Positions 8,355 through 18,077 of a stretch of DNA of 64,000 nucleotides are shown here, in pieces. This DNA comes from Sphingomonadaceae bacterium OTU29LAMAA1 (GTDB taxonomy: Bacteria > Pseudomonadota > Alphaproteobacteria > Sphingomonadales > Sphingomonadaceae). Both the position numbers and the translations under genes were made by a program. Numbering within the stretch: position 1 is the first letter of the stretch; each line of letters begins with the position of its first letter. The DNA lies in the NCBI GenBank assembly GCA_024072375.1, contig CP099617.1:1530001-1594000 (forward strand), written 5' to 3'. The notes under the pieces were generated by a model. The model made no database searches. It saw only the letters and a program-made list of their open reading frames with translations, and had not been told where the DNA came from.

Positions 8355-9017
8355 GTGCCGACACCACCCCTAGTCATCGCCGTGCCGAAAGGCCGCATCC
8401 TCGCCGAGGCCCTTCCCCTGCTCGCCCGTGCCGGCGTGCATCCGGAGGCGGCGTTCGGCGATCCCGACAGCCGCGCGCTGCGCTTCGCCACCGATGTGCC
8501 GCATATCGAACTGATCCGGGTGCGGGCGTTCGATGTCGCCACCTTCGTCGCGCACGGGGCGGCGCAGCTCGGCATCGTCGGGTCGGACGTGCTGGCGGAG
8601 TTCGATTATTCCGAGCTCTATGCGCCGGTCGATCTCGGCATCGGCCATTGCCGCATCTCGGTCGCCGAACCGGTCGCGATGGCTGCGACCGACGATCCGC
8701 GCGGCTGGAGCCACGTCCGCGTCGCCACCAAATATCCGCACATCACGGCCGCACATTTCGCCGCGCGCGGCGTGCAGGCGGAATGCGTCAAGCTGAACGG
8801 CGCGATGGAGCTGGCCCCCACGCTGGGCCTCGCCCCGCGCATCGTCGACCTCGTCTCGTCGGGCCGCACGCTCAAGGAGAACGGACTGGTCGAGGTCGAG
8901 GTGATCGCAGAGGTGACCAGCCGCCTGATCGTCAACCGCGCCGCGATGAAGACCCGCCCGGAGGTCGTGCCGCTGGTCGAGGCATTCCGCCGCGCCGTCG
9001 CAGGAGCCGCCAAGTGA
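8355..9017 (+). CDS. hisG: ATP phosphoribosyltransferase (short form)
   Basis: The 220-residue protein catalyses the first step of histidine synthesis, joining ATP and PRPP. It begins [17 protein letters not shown], has GIVGSDVL and the PRPP-binding [15 protein letters not shown] motif. It lacks the C-terminal regulatory ACT-like domain, so it is the short HisG, which in other organisms needs HisZ as regulatory partner; no hisZ is in this window. The GTG start is at 8355. Its stop overlaps the GTG of hisD (GTGA), so the two genes are translationally coupled. Confidence 0.95.
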   Translation: MPTPPLVIAVPKGRILAEALPLLARAGVHPEAAFGDPDSRALRFATDVPHIELIRVRAFDVATFVAHGAAQLGIVGSDVLAEFDYSELYAPVDLGIGHCRISVAEPVAMAATDDPRGWSHVRVATKYPHITAAHFAARGVQAECVKLNGAMELAPTLGLAPRIVDLVSSGRTLKENGLVEVEVIAEVTSRLIVNRAAMKTRPEVVPLVEAFRRAVAGAAK

Positions 9018-10309
9018 TCCGCCTCGACACCACCGACGCCGGGTTCGCCGACGCGTTCACCGCGCTGGTCGAGGGGCGCCGCGAAGCCTCCGCCGACGTT
9101 ACCCGCGATGTCGCCACCATCATTCGCACCGTCCGGGACGATGGCGAGGCGGCGGTGGATGCCTTCACCCGCAAGCTCGATCGGCACGACCTGTCCGAAA
9201 CCGGCTGGCGCATCGAACCCGCCGCCTGCGCCGCGGCGTACGAGGCGCTGGAGCCCGAACTCCGCCACGCGCTGGATCTCGCCGCGACCCGCATCCGCGC
9301 CTATCACGAACGTCAGAAGCCGGAGAATACCGACTATACCGACGACGCCGGCGTTCGCCTCGGCGCACGCTGGAGCGCCGTCGACGCGGCCGGCATCTAC
9401 GTCCCCGGCGGCCGCGCGGCCTATCCGTCGTCGCTGCTGATGAACGCAATCCCCGCCAAGGTCGCCGGCGTCGAACGTCTGGTGATGGTCACGCCCACGC
9501 CGGACGGCCAGATCAACCCCCTCGTCCTCGCCGCCGCGCACCTCGCCGGGGTGGACGAGGTATGGCGGATCGGCGGCGCGCAGGCGATCGCCGCGCTTGC
9601 CTATGGCGCCGGCCGCATCCTGCCCGTCGATGTCGTCACCGGCCCCGGCAACGCCTGGGTCGCGGAGGCCAAGCGCCAGGTCTATGGCGTCGTCGGCATC
9701 GACATGGTCGCCGGCCCCAGCGAGATCGTCGTCGTCGCCGATGCGAGGAACGATCCCCAAACGACCGCCGCCGACCTGCTCAGCCAGGCCGAGCACGACA
9801 CCACCACCCAATCGATCCTGTTCACCGACGATGCCACCTACGCCGAGCGCGTCGCACGGGCGGTCGACGACGAACTCGCGATCCTGCCCACCGCCGCCGT
9901 GGCGCGCGCGGCATGGGACGCCAACGGCGCGATCGTCGTCGTGGAGACACTCGAACAGGCCTGCCCCCTGATCGACCGCCTCGCCCCCGAACATCTGCAA
10001 CTGGCGGTCGACGACCCGCAGGCCCTGTTCGACCGCGTTCGTCACGCCGGCAGCGTCTTCCTCGGCCGCCACACGCCCGAAGCGATCGGCGATTACGTCG
10101 CCGGACCCAACCACGTCCTCCCCACCGGCCGCCGCGCCCGGTTTGCCAGCGGCCTGTCGGTGCTCGACTTCATGAAGCGCACCAGTTTCCTGGGCCTGGA
10201 CGAAACCGCGCTGGCAGAGCTCGGCCCGGCAACGGTCGCGCTGGCCGAGGCCGAAGGCCTACCGGCACATGCGCGGTCGGTAGCGCTAAGGCTGCGGCTG
10301 AACCGGTAG
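9014..10309 (+). CDS. hisD: Histidinol dehydrogenase
   Basis: The 431-residue enzyme carries out the last two oxidations of histidine synthesis (L-histidinol to L-histidine, NAD+, Zn2+). Characteristic segments are [61 protein letters not shown], the metal-site QAEHD, and AGPNHVLPT. The length matches the family. It starts with GTG at 9014 inside the hisG stop. The protein ends RLRLNR and no further his gene follows. Confidence 0.97.
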   Translation: MIRLDTTDAGFADAFTALVEGRREASADVTRDVATIIRTVRDDGEAAVDAFTRKLDRHDLSETGWRIEPAACAAAYEALEPELRHALDLAATRIRAYHERQKPENTDYTDDAGVRLGARWSAVDAAGIYVPGGRAAYPSSLLMNAIPAKVAGVERLVMVTPTPDGQINPLVLAAAHLAGVDEVWRIGGAQAIAALAYGAGRILPVDVVTGPGNAWVAEAKRQVYGVVGIDMVAGPSEIVVVADARNDPQTTAADLLSQAEHDTTTQSILFTDDATYAERVARAVDDELAILPTAAVARAAWDANGAIVVVETLEQACPLIDRLAPEHLQLAVDDPQALFDRVRHAGSVFLGRHTPEAIGDYVAGPNHVLPTGRRARFASGLSVLDFMKRTSFLGLDETALAELGPATVALAEAEGLPAHARSVALRLRLNR

Positions 10310-10373
10310 CGAGGCGGGCGAACGCCTGTAAGCGCCCATTCCGGATATTTGGCGCAGATCGTAGGATAGCGTG

Positions 10374-10643
10374 ATGAACGACGATACCAGCTTACGAATG
10401 ATCCAAGTTGCCCTGCACTGGGCCTGGGACCCGATCGGCGTGCGGGGTATCGAAGCGGCTGCGGACGAGTACGACATTTATGCGCCTCGGGTGCTCGAAA
10501 TGCTGAAAGCCGATGCGCCCGTGGAGCAAATCGCCGACTATCTTACGAGCGTCGTTCGGGATCGAATGGAGCTTCCGGTGCGGCCCGACCGGGACAGGGA
10601 CCTGTCGTCCATGCTGCAACAAATGTTCGTCATCACCCGGTAA
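10374..10643 (+). CDS. Small protein resembling DUF1871
   Basis: The 89-residue acidic protein reads like one compact helical domain with the pattern WDPIG, EYDIYAPRVLEML and IADYLTSV. This resembles the DUF1871 family, a group of small proteins of unknown function often found in polymorphic-toxin immunity or housekeeping contexts. The family call is from memory of the pattern and tentative. The start is the ATG at 10374, preceded in frame by a GTG at 10371. No partner toxin is visible nearby. Confidence 0.6.
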   Translation: MNDDTSLRMIQVALHWAWDPIGVRGIEAAADEYDIYAPRVLEMLKADAPVEQIADYLTSVVRDRMELPVRPDRDRDLSSMLQQMFVITR

Positions 10644-10837
10644 GCAGTCCGACCGCTTTCCACCCACTTTCGGCATCACCAGCACCGCTTGGTCATCCAA
10701 CAGGAGCGACCTTCACAAAGTTCTCCGCCGCCTCAACGCTCTAGCCGATCTCCTATCGCTACCCTCATCCATTCCCGACCCGGCAGCGTACCTCCTTCCA
10801 GCAACCCTCACCGGGTGCGACACGAGAAGGATGCCCC

Positions 10838-11392
10838 ATGACGAAATTCCAGTTCCGCAGCGCGATCGCCGCCGTTGCCCTGCTCGCCGCGGGTCCCGCG
10901 ATGTCGGCCGCCAAGAACCCGATGGTCGGCGGCGCCGCGATGCTCACGACCCGCAACATCGTCGAGAATGCGGTGAATTCGAAGGATCACACCACGCTGG
11001 TCGCCGCAGTGAAGGCCGCCGGCCTGGTCGAGACGCTGTCGGGTCCGGGACCGTTCACCGTGTTCGCACCAACCAACGCCGCCTTCGCCAAGCTGCCCGC
11101 CGGCACCGTCGACACGCTGGTGAAGCCCGAGAACAAGGCGACGCTGACCAGCATCCTGACCTATCATGTCGTCGCCGGCACGATGACGTCGAAGCAGCTG
11201 GTCGCCGCGATCAAGGCCGGTGGCGGCAAGGCGACGCTGACCACGGTACAGGGCGAACCGCTGACCGCATCGCGCATGGGCAACAAGATCATGCTCACCG
11301 ATGCCAAGGGGGGCATGAGCCACGTCATGATCGCCGACGTGATGCAGTCGAACGGCGTGATCCACGTCGTCGACACGGTGCTGATGCCGTAA
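10838..11392 (+). CDS. Secreted fasciclin-domain protein
   Basis: The 184-residue protein has an N-terminal signal peptide (FQFRSAIAAVALLAAGPAMSA) followed by one FAS1 domain. The H1 motif FTVFAPTNAAFAKLP and the H2-like motif near the end (NGVIHVVDTVLMP) are both clear, as is ILTYHVVAGTM. FAS1 proteins are extracellular or periplasmic adhesion modules. AGAAGGATGCCCC precedes the ATG. It is a stand-alone gene, followed by a GC-rich repeat region. Confidence 0.9.
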   Translation: MTKFQFRSAIAAVALLAAGPAMSAAKNPMVGGAAMLTTRNIVENAVNSKDHTTLVAAVKAAGLVETLSGPGPFTVFAPTNAAFAKLPAGTVDTLVKPENKATLTSILTYHVVAGTMTSKQLVAAIKAGGGKATLTTVQGEPLTASRMGNKIMLTDAKGGMSHVMIADVMQSNGVIHVVDTVLMP

Positions 11393-11399
11393 ATTACGC

Positions 11400-11545
11400 C
11401 TGATTTCCTTCCCGCAAGGAAAGGGTACCGTTCGGCGCAAGCCGAATGGTGGAGGGGGAGGTAAGTAGCGTCCGCGATATCGGGGTTCGTCGCTTACCTC
11501 CCCTCCGTCATTCCCGAACTCCCTCGCGGGAGAGGCTTAAAGGTG
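11400..11545. repeat. GC-rich intergenic mosaic repeat, copy 1
   Basis: The gap after the fasciclin gene is filled with inverted repeats: CCCGCAAGGAAAGGG, TTCGGCGCAAGCCGAA, and a GGAGGGGGAGGTAAG unit (11451-11465). The last has an inverse counterpart, CTTACCTCCCCTCC, about 40 bases downstream. The 15-base unit is repeated exactly at 12475-12489. This looks like a dispersed, foldable, non-coding repeat of the kind scattered in sphingomonad intergenic DNA. Confidence 0.6.
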
Positions 11546-11569
11546 CCCCGGCCGATCCGGACACGTGAC

Positions 11570-11830
11570 CTACCGCCCCTGTCCCGGCGGCACGTTGGTG
11601 ACGCCCGGCCGCGTCACGCCCTCCGCCTCCATCGCGCTGTGGCGCAGGTACATATACGCCCCCGCCCCGAACAGCGGTGCGATCGAGGCGATCGCCCAGA
11701 TCAGCGCGATGCGGCGCGAGCGCAGGCGATGCGACCGGCCCAGCCAGATGCCGACGGCTGCCATCACCACCGATAGCGCGATTAGCCACAGCACGACACC
11801 GATGACCACATTATCCGAGCTATCACCCAT
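11570..11830 (-). CDS. Small two-helix membrane protein
   Basis: The 86-residue protein has two predicted membrane helices (VVIGVVLWLIALSVVMAAVGIWL and IALIWAIASIAPLFGAGAYMYL). A basic loop (GRSHRLRSRR) separates them, and a short hydrophilic tail ends PPGQGR. The start at 11830 has a GGAGG site upstream in the transcript. I do not recognise a family. It is convergent with the fasciclin gene and divergent from nusB. Confidence 0.65.
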   Translation of the reverse strand: MGDSSDNVVIGVVLWLIALSVVMAAVGIWLGRSHRLRSRRIALIWAIASIAPLFGAGAYMYLRHSAMEAEGVTRPGVTNVPPGQGR

Positions 11831-11951
11831 GTTTAGCCTCCATCCTCGTCCCTTGAACGCGGAACGAGCCAAGGCGTTTTTGGATGCCCCGGCGCGCGCG
11901 CAACGGGCAAAGGGGTGACGGATGGCGCCCGGACGACTACATGCCGGCCCG

Positions 11952-12410
11952 ATGTCACGAACCTCGAACCGCACTCAGGCGCGCGCCGCCGCCCGCCTCG
12001 CCGCCGTCCAGGCACTGTACCAGCACGAAATGGAGGGGACGGCCGTGCCCGCCCTGCTCCATGAATTCCACAACCACCGGTTGGGCGCGACGATCGAGGA
12101 CGCCGAATATGCCGAAGCCGATCAGGATTTCTTCGACGATCTGGTGAAGGGTACCACCGCCCGTGGCGGCGAGATCGACCTCGCGATCGAAAAGAAGCTG
12201 GCGAGCGGCTGGACGCTCGCTCGCCTCGACAAGCCGATGAAGGCGATCCTGCGCGCCGGCACCTACGAACTGATGGCCCGCGCCGACGTGCCGGTCGGCG
12301 CGACGATCAGCGAATATGTCGACGTCGCCCACGCCTTCTACGAACGGCGCGAGACCGGCTTCGTCAACGGATTGCTCGACGGGATCGCCAAGGACGTGCG
12401 GCCCGCCTGA
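11952..12410 (+). CDS. nusB: Transcription antitermination factor NusB
   Basis: The 152-residue protein binds BoxA RNA with S10 and takes part in rRNA antitermination. It shows the NusB pattern: ARLAAVQALYQHEM near the N-terminus, DQDFFDDLVKGT, LDKPMKAILRAGTYELM and the end motif ETGFVNGLLDGIAKD. The ATG at 11952 gives the expected N-terminus (MSRTSNRTQARAAARL). It is followed after a repeat-filled 217-base gap by thiL. Confidence 0.95.
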   Translation: MSRTSNRTQARAAARLAAVQALYQHEMEGTAVPALLHEFHNHRLGATIEDAEYAEADQDFFDDLVKGTTARGGEIDLAIEKKLASGWTLARLDKPMKAILRAGTYELMARADVPVGATISEYVDVAHAFYERRETGFVNGLLDGIAKDVRPA

Positions 12411-12419
12411 GGCCTCCTG

Positions 12420-12600
12420 ACGGAGACTTTATCCGCCGTCCCCCGCGAAGGGGGGCGCGCCGCTACGTCGTGACGGAGGGGGAGGTAAGCGACGGACCCG
12501 TTCCGAAGGACGCCGCGTATCTCCGCCGCTCGGCTGGCGCCGAACGGTCCCCCTTCCCCTTGCGGGGGAGCAATCCGCATCGTTGAGTGGGGCAACCGGA
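12420..12600. repeat. GC-rich intergenic mosaic repeat, copy 2
   Basis: The nusB-thiL gap contains CCCCCGCGAAGGGGGG, GTGACGGAGGGGGAGGTAAG and CCCCCTTCCCCTTGCGGGGGAG, all able to fold. The unit GGAGGGGGAGGTAAG at 12475-12489 is identical to 11451-11465. A related GC-rich palindrome (CCCCCCGGGAGAGGGGG) lies at about 6312-6328. No riboswitch-like element (for example a THI box) is visible before thiL. Confidence 0.6.
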
Positions 12601-12627
12601 ACGGCCCCGGTAGAGGGAGCAGCACAG

Positions 12628-13527
12628 ATGACCGAAGCCGACTTCCTCGCCGCCTTGCGGACCCTGCCGCTCCATCCCTCCGCACGCGGCCTGCGCGACG
12701 ATGCCGCACGGCTGGTCCACGCCCCCCTCGTCGTCACCACCGACACGCTGGTCGAGGGCGTCCACTTCCTGTCGACGGATACGCCGGCAGACGTGGCGTG
12801 GAAGGTCGTCGCGACCAACCTGTCCGACATTGCCGGCAAGGGAGCGAAGCCCGACGGCATCCTCCTCAACTATCCGCTGAGCGACGACGCATGGGACCGC
12901 GCGTTCCTCTTCGGGCTGGGCGACGTACTGACCGCATGCGGCACCGCGCTGCTCGGCGGCGACACGATCCGGCTGCCCGCGGGTGCGCCGCGCGTCATCA
13001 CCGTCACCGCCTTCGGCTGCGACACGCCGGCTCCTCCCCGCGGCGGGGCGGGCGAGAACGACGCGCTGTGGGTCACCGGCACGATCGGCGATGCGGGCGC
13101 CGGCCTCGCCATCGCGCGCGGTGCGGACGGCCCGGTCGCGCTCGTCGACCGCTATCGCCGGCCGACGCCACGCCTGGCCGAGGGCCGCGTGCTGTCGCGG
13201 ATCGCGCATGCGATGATGGACGTCAGCGATGGTCTGCTGATCGATGCCGCCCGCATGGCCGACGCAAGCGGCCTCGCCGTGATTCTCGACCTCGCCACCG
13301 TGCCGCTATCCGCGGACTATCGTGCCTTTGCCGGCGATGACCGCGATGCGCGTCTGAGGGCGGCCACGGCAGGCGACGATTACGAATTGCTGTTCGCGAT
13401 GCCCGCCAACACGGTCCCGCCCGTACCCGCCACGCGCCTCGGCCGCTTCGCACGCGGCGAGGGATTGAAGCTCCAAGACGGAAGCGAGGCGGTTCCGCTG
13501 CCGGACAGGATCGGGTTTCAGCATTAG
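12628..13527 (+). CDS. thiL: Thiamine-monophosphate kinase
   Basis: The 299-residue enzyme phosphorylates thiamine monophosphate to the active diphosphate. It has the family pattern: GLRDDAARL, VTTDTLVEGVHFL (metal-binding acidic residues), NLSDIAGKGAKP, GGDT, the glycine-rich VTGTIGDAGAGL and DVSDGLLIDA, and GDDYELLFA near the end. The start at 12628 (MTEADF) has GAGGGAGCA upstream. The nusB-thiL-hppA order is typical of sphingomonads. Confidence 0.95.
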   Translation: MTEADFLAALRTLPLHPSARGLRDDAARLVHAPLVVTTDTLVEGVHFLSTDTPADVAWKVVATNLSDIAGKGAKPDGILLNYPLSDDAWDRAFLFGLGDVLTACGTALLGGDTIRLPAGAPRVITVTAFGCDTPAPPRGGAGENDALWVTGTIGDAGAGLAIARGADGPVALVDRYRRPTPRLAEGRVLSRIAHAMMDVSDGLLIDAARMADASGLAVILDLATVPLSADYRAFAGDDRDARLRAATAGDDYELLFAMPANTVPPVPATRLGRFARGEGLKLQDGSEAVPLPDRIGFQH

Positions 13528-13675
13528 GCGTCACCCGTCGTCCCACACATGGGGGTGATCAGACGGCCTTAACCTCAATCGCTTGCGCTTGTCCCCGCAT
13601 CGCCATAGCCTCCGCCCAACCGCACGAGACCGGGGTCACACCGGCAGGGCGTCAACAGGAGAAGGATATGCGGGA

Positions 13676-15844
13676 ATGACCACGGTCGCCATCGCCATCC
13701 TCTGCGGCGTCATCGCCGTGGTCTATGGTTTCATCACCAGCCAGCAAGTGCTGCGCGCGTCGCCCGGCGATGCCAAGATGCAGGACATCGCCGCCGCCAT
13801 CCAGGAAGGCGCCAAGGCCTATCTGGGCCGCCAATACACCACCATCGCGATCGTCGGCGTCATCGTCGCGGTCATCCTGTTCTTCGCGCTCGATACCGTA
13901 TCGACTATCGGCTTCGTCATCGGCGCGGTCCTGTCGGGTGTCGCCGGCTACGTCGGCATGAACATCTCGGTTCGCGCCAACGTCCGCACCGCGGAAGCCG
14001 CACGCACGTCGTTGCAGGGCGGCCTGACCATGGCGTTCCGCTCCGGTGCGGTCACCGGCATGCTCGTCGCCGGGCTGGGCCTGCTCGCGATCAGCACCTT
14101 CTTCTGGTATCTCACGGGTCCTGCCGGCCACGCGCCCAACGACCGGATCATCGTCGAGGCGCTGACCGCGCTCGCCTTCGGTGCCTCGCTCATCTCGATC
14201 TTCGCGCGCCTCGGCGGCGGCATCTTCACCAAGGCCGCGGACGTCGGCGCCGACCTCGTCGGCAAGGTCGAGGCCGGCATTCCGGAGGACGACCCCCGCA
14301 ACCCGGCTGTCATCGCCGATAACGTCGGTGACAATGTCGGCGACTGCGCCGGCATGGCCGCCGATTTGTTCGAGACGTACGTCGTCACATTGGGCGTCAC
14401 CATGATCTCGATCGCGCTGCTTATCCGCGCCGATGCCGCCGAACTGATGCGGCTGATGACGCTGCCGCTGCTCGTCGGCGGCGTGTGCATCATCACCTCA
14501 ATCATCGGCACCTACATGGTCCGCCTCGGCAAGGGGACGATCATGGGCGCGCTCTACAAGGGGTTCTGGACCTCGGCATTGCTGTCGATCCCGGCGATCT
14601 ATTTCGCCACGCAATATGTGCTCGGCGACCTCAGCCGCACCATCGGCAGCGCCGGCTTCCTCGACGCGGTGTCCGACGACCTGACGACGGGCTTCGACCG
14701 CCCCGCCGCGGTGGCGGGTGCGATCCCCAGCTTCACCGGCATGGACCTGTTCTGGTGCATGGTCATCGGCCTCGCCGTCACCGGGCTGATCGTCTGGATC
14801 ACCGAATATTACACCGGCACCAACTATCGCCCGGTGAAGTCGATCGCTGCCGCCAGCCAGACCGGTCACGGCACCAACGTGATCCAAGGCCTCGCGATTA
14901 GCCTCGAATCGACCGCGCTCCCCACCTTGGTCATCGTCGTCGCGGTCATCGCCACCTATCAGCTCGCTGGCATCATCGGCATCGCCTTCGCGGCGACCGC
15001 GATGCTCGCGCTCGCCGGCATGGTGGTGGCGCTCGACGCCTACGGACCCGTCACCGACAATGCGGGCGGTATCGCCGAGATGGCGGGCCTGCCCGACGAC
15101 GTCCGCCAGCGCACCGATGCCCTCGACGCGGTCGGCAACACGACCAAGGCAGTGACCAAGGGCTATGCCATCGGCTCCGCCGGCCTAGCCGCGCTGGTGC
15201 TGTTCGGCGCGTACACCACCGACCTCCAGACCTACTTCCCTGACGTCACCGTCGATTTCAGCCTGTCCAACCCCTACGTCATCGTCGGCCTGCTGCTCGG
15301 CGCATTGCTGCCCTATCTGTTCGGCGCGTTCGGCATGACCGCGGTCGGCCGCGCGGCGGGCGCGGTGGTCGAGGAGGTGCGCGGCCAGTTCCGCGACAAT
15401 CCCGGCATCATGCTCGGCACCAGCCGGCCAGACTACGCCCGCACCGTCGACCTCGTCACCCGCGCCGCGATCAAGGAGATGATCGTACCCAGCCTGTTGC
15501 CCGTCGTCAGCCCGATCGCGCTCTACTTCATCATCACCGCGGTCGCCGGTCAGGCACAGGGCTTCGCTTCGCTCGGCGCGATGCTGCTCGGCGTCATCGT
15601 CTCCGGCCTGTTCGTCGCGATCTCGATGACCAGCGGCGGGGGCGCGTGGGACAATGCCAAGAAATATATCGAAGACGGCAATTACGGCGGCAAAGGCTCC
15701 GAAGCCCATAAGGCCGCGGTGACCGGCGACACCGTCGGCGATCCGTACAAGGACACCGCCGGCCCGGCGGTCAACCCGATGATCAAGATCACCAACATCG
15801 TCGCGCTGCTGCTGCTCGCAGCGCTGGCGGGCGGGGGCGGCTGA
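13676..15844 (+). CDS. hppA: Membrane-bound proton-translocating pyrophosphatase
   Basis: The 722-residue protein has about 16 hydrophobic helices and couples pyrophosphate hydrolysis to proton pumping. Catalytic loops are present: [35 protein letters not shown] in the centre and a C-terminal [21 protein letters not shown]. The segment GNTTKA has Lys where potassium-dependent enzymes have Ala, so it should be the potassium-independent type. The ATG at 13676 follows AGGAGAAGGA; the earlier ATG at 13668 is out of frame and closes immediately. Confidence 0.97.
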   Translation: MTTVAIAILCGVIAVVYGFITSQQVLRASPGDAKMQDIAAAIQEGAKAYLGRQYTTIAIVGVIVAVILFFALDTVSTIGFVIGAVLSGVAGYVGMNISVRANVRTAEAARTSLQGGLTMAFRSGAVTGMLVAGLGLLAISTFFWYLTGPAGHAPNDRIIVEALTALAFGASLISIFARLGGGIFTKAADVGADLVGKVEAGIPEDDPRNPAVIADNVGDNVGDCAGMAADLFETYVVTLGVTMISIALLIRADAAELMRLMTLPLLVGGVCIITSIIGTYMVRLGKGTIMGALYKGFWTSALLSIPAIYFATQYVLGDLSRTIGSAGFLDAVSDDLTTGFDRPAAVAGAIPSFTGMDLFWCMVIGLAVTGLIVWITEYYTGTNYRPVKSIAAASQTGHGTNVIQGLAISLESTALPTLVIVVAVIATYQLAGIIGIAFAATAMLALAGMVVALDAYGPVTDNAGGIAEMAGLPDDVRQRTDALDAVGNTTKAVTKGYAIGSAGLAALVLFGAYTTDLQTYFPDVTVDFSLSNPYVIVGLLLGALLPYLFGAFGMTAVGRAAGAVVEEVRGQFRDNPGIMLGTSRPDYARTVDLVTRAAIKEMIVPSLLPVVSPIALYFIITAVAGQAQGFASLGAMLLGVIVSGLFVAISMTSGGGAWDNAKKYIEDGNYGGKGSEAHKAAVTGDTVGDPYKDTAGPAVNPMIKITNIVALLLLAALAGGGG

Positions 15845-15848
15845 TCCG

Positions 15849-15890
15849 GGCACGAGCATGGCGGGTCTGCGGACTTGCCATGCTCGTGCC
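15849..15890 (+). terminator. Perfect 14-bp hairpin after hppA
   Basis: GGCACGAGCATGGC (15849-15862) pairs exactly with GCCATGCTCGTGCC (15877-15890) around a 14-base loop. It lies 5 bases after the hppA stop with no T-run behind it. The position suggests transcription termination or mRNA 3'-end protection. Confidence 0.65.
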
Positions 15891-15940
15891 GCGCCGCCAG
15901 ACTTCGCCGCACAGAATAACGAGGGGGCTTGGGGGTTTAC

Positions 15941-17923
15941 ATGCGGATGATGGTCTCTGGCGCTACGGCAGTGGTCGTGGCGGGCGCGCTGACATCGGCC
16001 GGTGCGCCGGCACAGGTCCGGCTGGAGCCGGCGAAGGCCGCAGCGGCGTTCGGCGAGCGTGAGAGCATTTCGGACGCCAGCCTGTCACCCGATGGCACCC
16101 GCGTCGCCTTCATCTCGCCCGGCCCCAAACAGGCGACCGTCGTACAGGTGCTCGATATGAAGTCCGGCAGCGTGAAGCCGGTGAATTACGCCAATGGCGA
16201 CCCGATGACGCTCAGCAGTTGCGGCTGGGCATCGAATACCCGGCTCGTCTGCTCGCTATACGGCGTTTCCAACCGAGAGGGGGCGTGGAGCAGCTATTCG
16301 CGATTGATCGCCATGGATGCCGACGGCAACAATCCGACGCCGCTGGGCATCATGCAAACCGCCCAGGACTACATCAGCCGATCCGATGGCTATGTCGTCG
16401 ACTGGCGTGACGGCGCGACCGACAAGGTGCTGATCGCCCGCAACTACGTGCCGCTGAAAAGCAATTCGATCACCGTCGGCAGCAAGGCGCAGGGTCTGGC
16501 GGTCGACCTGCTCGACACCCGCACCGGGAAGGTCGACCATATCGAAAGCGCAGACCCGATCGTCGGACGCTACATCGGCGATGGCACCGGCAATATCCGC
16601 ATAAAGGCGCAATACGAGGCGTATCGCTTCGGCTGGCAGGGCAACGGCAAGGTAAGCTATTATTATCGTACCGCCGGCAGCAAGGACTGGAAGCCGTTTT
16701 CCGTCTATTCGCAGGTCGACGAGACCGGGATGGTGCCGCTGGCGGTCGATGGCACTGCCAATGTCGCCTACGTCATCGAAAAGACGAAAGGGCGCGACGT
16801 GCTCTACCGCGTCGCGCTGGACGGTTCGATGAAGAAGGACCTCGCCTTCGCCGATCCCGAAGTCGATGTTTCGGGCGTGCTGACGGTCGGCCGTCGCGGC
16901 CGCGTGGTGGGTGCGACCTTTTCCAAAGAGCGTCGGCAGGTCGGTTTCTTCGATCCGGAATACGAAAAGCTCGCCACCGGCCTTTCGCGGGCGCTGTCGA
17001 CCCTGCCCCTCATCAACATCGTCGATTCCAGCGCGGACGAGAAGATCCACCTGATCTATGCCGCCAGCGATACCGATCCCGGCCGCTATTTCCTGTATGA
17101 TGCGAACAAGAAGAGCCTCGTCCCGCTGGGCGCCGATCGTCCCGCGCTCGCCGGCACCCCGCTGGGGGCGATGCGGCCGATCACCTACAAGGCTGCGGAC
17201 GGCACCGATATCCCGGCGTATCTGACCATGCCCCCCGGCGGCGCGGCGAAGGGATTGCCCGCCATCGTCATGCCGCATGGCGGCCCGGCATCGCGGGACG
17301 ACTGGGGCTTCGACTGGCTGGTGCAGTTCTTTGCCAACCGCGGCTATGCGGTCATCCAGCCAAATTATCGCGGGTCGAGCGGCTACGGGCAGGACTGGTT
17401 CCAGCAGAACGGCTTCAAATCGTGGAAGACGGCGATCGGCGACGTCAATGACGCAGGTCACTGGCTGGTGAAGGAAGGAATTGCCGATCCGGCGAAGCTC
17501 GCCATCGTCGGCTGGTCCTACGGCGGCTATGCCGCGTTGCAGTCTCAGGTGGTCGATCCCGACCTGTTCAAGGCGGCGATCGCAATCGCCCCCGTCACCG
17601 ACCTCGGCGCGCTGCGGACCGAGATCGGAGCGCTCGACAAGATTGGCCAGGATTATGTCGGCGACGGCCCCCATCTGCAGGATGGTTCGCCCGCCCGTCA
17701 TGCCGCCGCCTTCAAGGCGCCGGTGCTGCTGTTCCACGGATCGAAGGATATCAACGTGGCAGTCGACGAATCGCGCCTGATGGACAAGCAGTTGCGCAGC
17801 GCAGGCAAGAAGAGCCAGTTGGTCGTCTATCCGCTCATCGACCACCAGCTGCGCGATTCGGAGGTGCGTATCGACCTGCTGACCAGGGCGGACGCATTCC
17901 TTACCAAGGCGCTGGGCAACTGA
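15941..17923 (+). CDS. Secreted S9 family prolyl oligopeptidase-type peptidase
   Basis: The 660-residue protein has a signal peptide (residues 1 to about 25, ending SAGAPAQ). A beta-propeller-like region (about 40-390) comes next, then an alpha/beta hydrolase catalytic domain. The triad is visible: Ser526 in GWSYGGY, Asp603 in HGSKDINV and His635 in PLIDHQL. The motif MPHGGPASRDDWGFDWLVQFFANRGYAV is typical of S9C acylaminoacyl-peptidase/DPP-like enzymes. It probably degrades peptides in the periplasm. I take the ATG at 15941; a TTG at 15929 would leave no room for the GAGGGGG site. Confidence 0.9.
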   Translation: MRMMVSGATAVVVAGALTSAGAPAQVRLEPAKAAAAFGERESISDASLSPDGTRVAFISPGPKQATVVQVLDMKSGSVKPVNYANGDPMTLSSCGWASNTRLVCSLYGVSNREGAWSSYSRLIAMDADGNNPTPLGIMQTAQDYISRSDGYVVDWRDGATDKVLIARNYVPLKSNSITVGSKAQGLAVDLLDTRTGKVDHIESADPIVGRYIGDGTGNIRIKAQYEAYRFGWQGNGKVSYYYRTAGSKDWKPFSVYSQVDETGMVPLAVDGTANVAYVIEKTKGRDVLYRVALDGSMKKDLAFADPEVDVSGVLTVGRRGRVVGATFSKERRQVGFFDPEYEKLATGLSRALSTLPLINIVDSSADEKIHLIYAASDTDPGRYFLYDANKKSLVPLGADRPALAGTPLGAMRPITYKAADGTDIPAYLTMPPGGAAKGLPAIVMPHGGPASRDDWGFDWLVQFFANRGYAVIQPNYRGSSGYGQDWFQQNGFKSWKTAIGDVNDAGHWLVKEGIADPAKLAIVGWSYGGYAALQSQVVDPDLFKAAIAIAPVTDLGALRTEIGALDKIGQDYVGDGPHLQDGSPARHAAAFKAPVLLFHGSKDINVAVDESRLMDKQLRSAGKKSQLVVYPLIDHQLRDSEVRIDLLTRADAFLTKALGN

Positions 17924-18077
17924 CCTCGCCCCGCGTGGATCGTCGGCCGATCCAGGCGGCGATTTGCTCCGGTCCGGATCATCTTGACGCTCGACCAGCC
18001 CGTCCAGCGGCGGTTCGGCACCGTTACGGACGGACTGGCGCGATCCCGCCCGCACCACTCGCGCCACACTGCGGCGC

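Noticed and set aside
12411-12627. Thiamine riboswitch before thiL
   Set aside because: No THI-box-like conserved core is visible; the gap is filled with GC hairpins.
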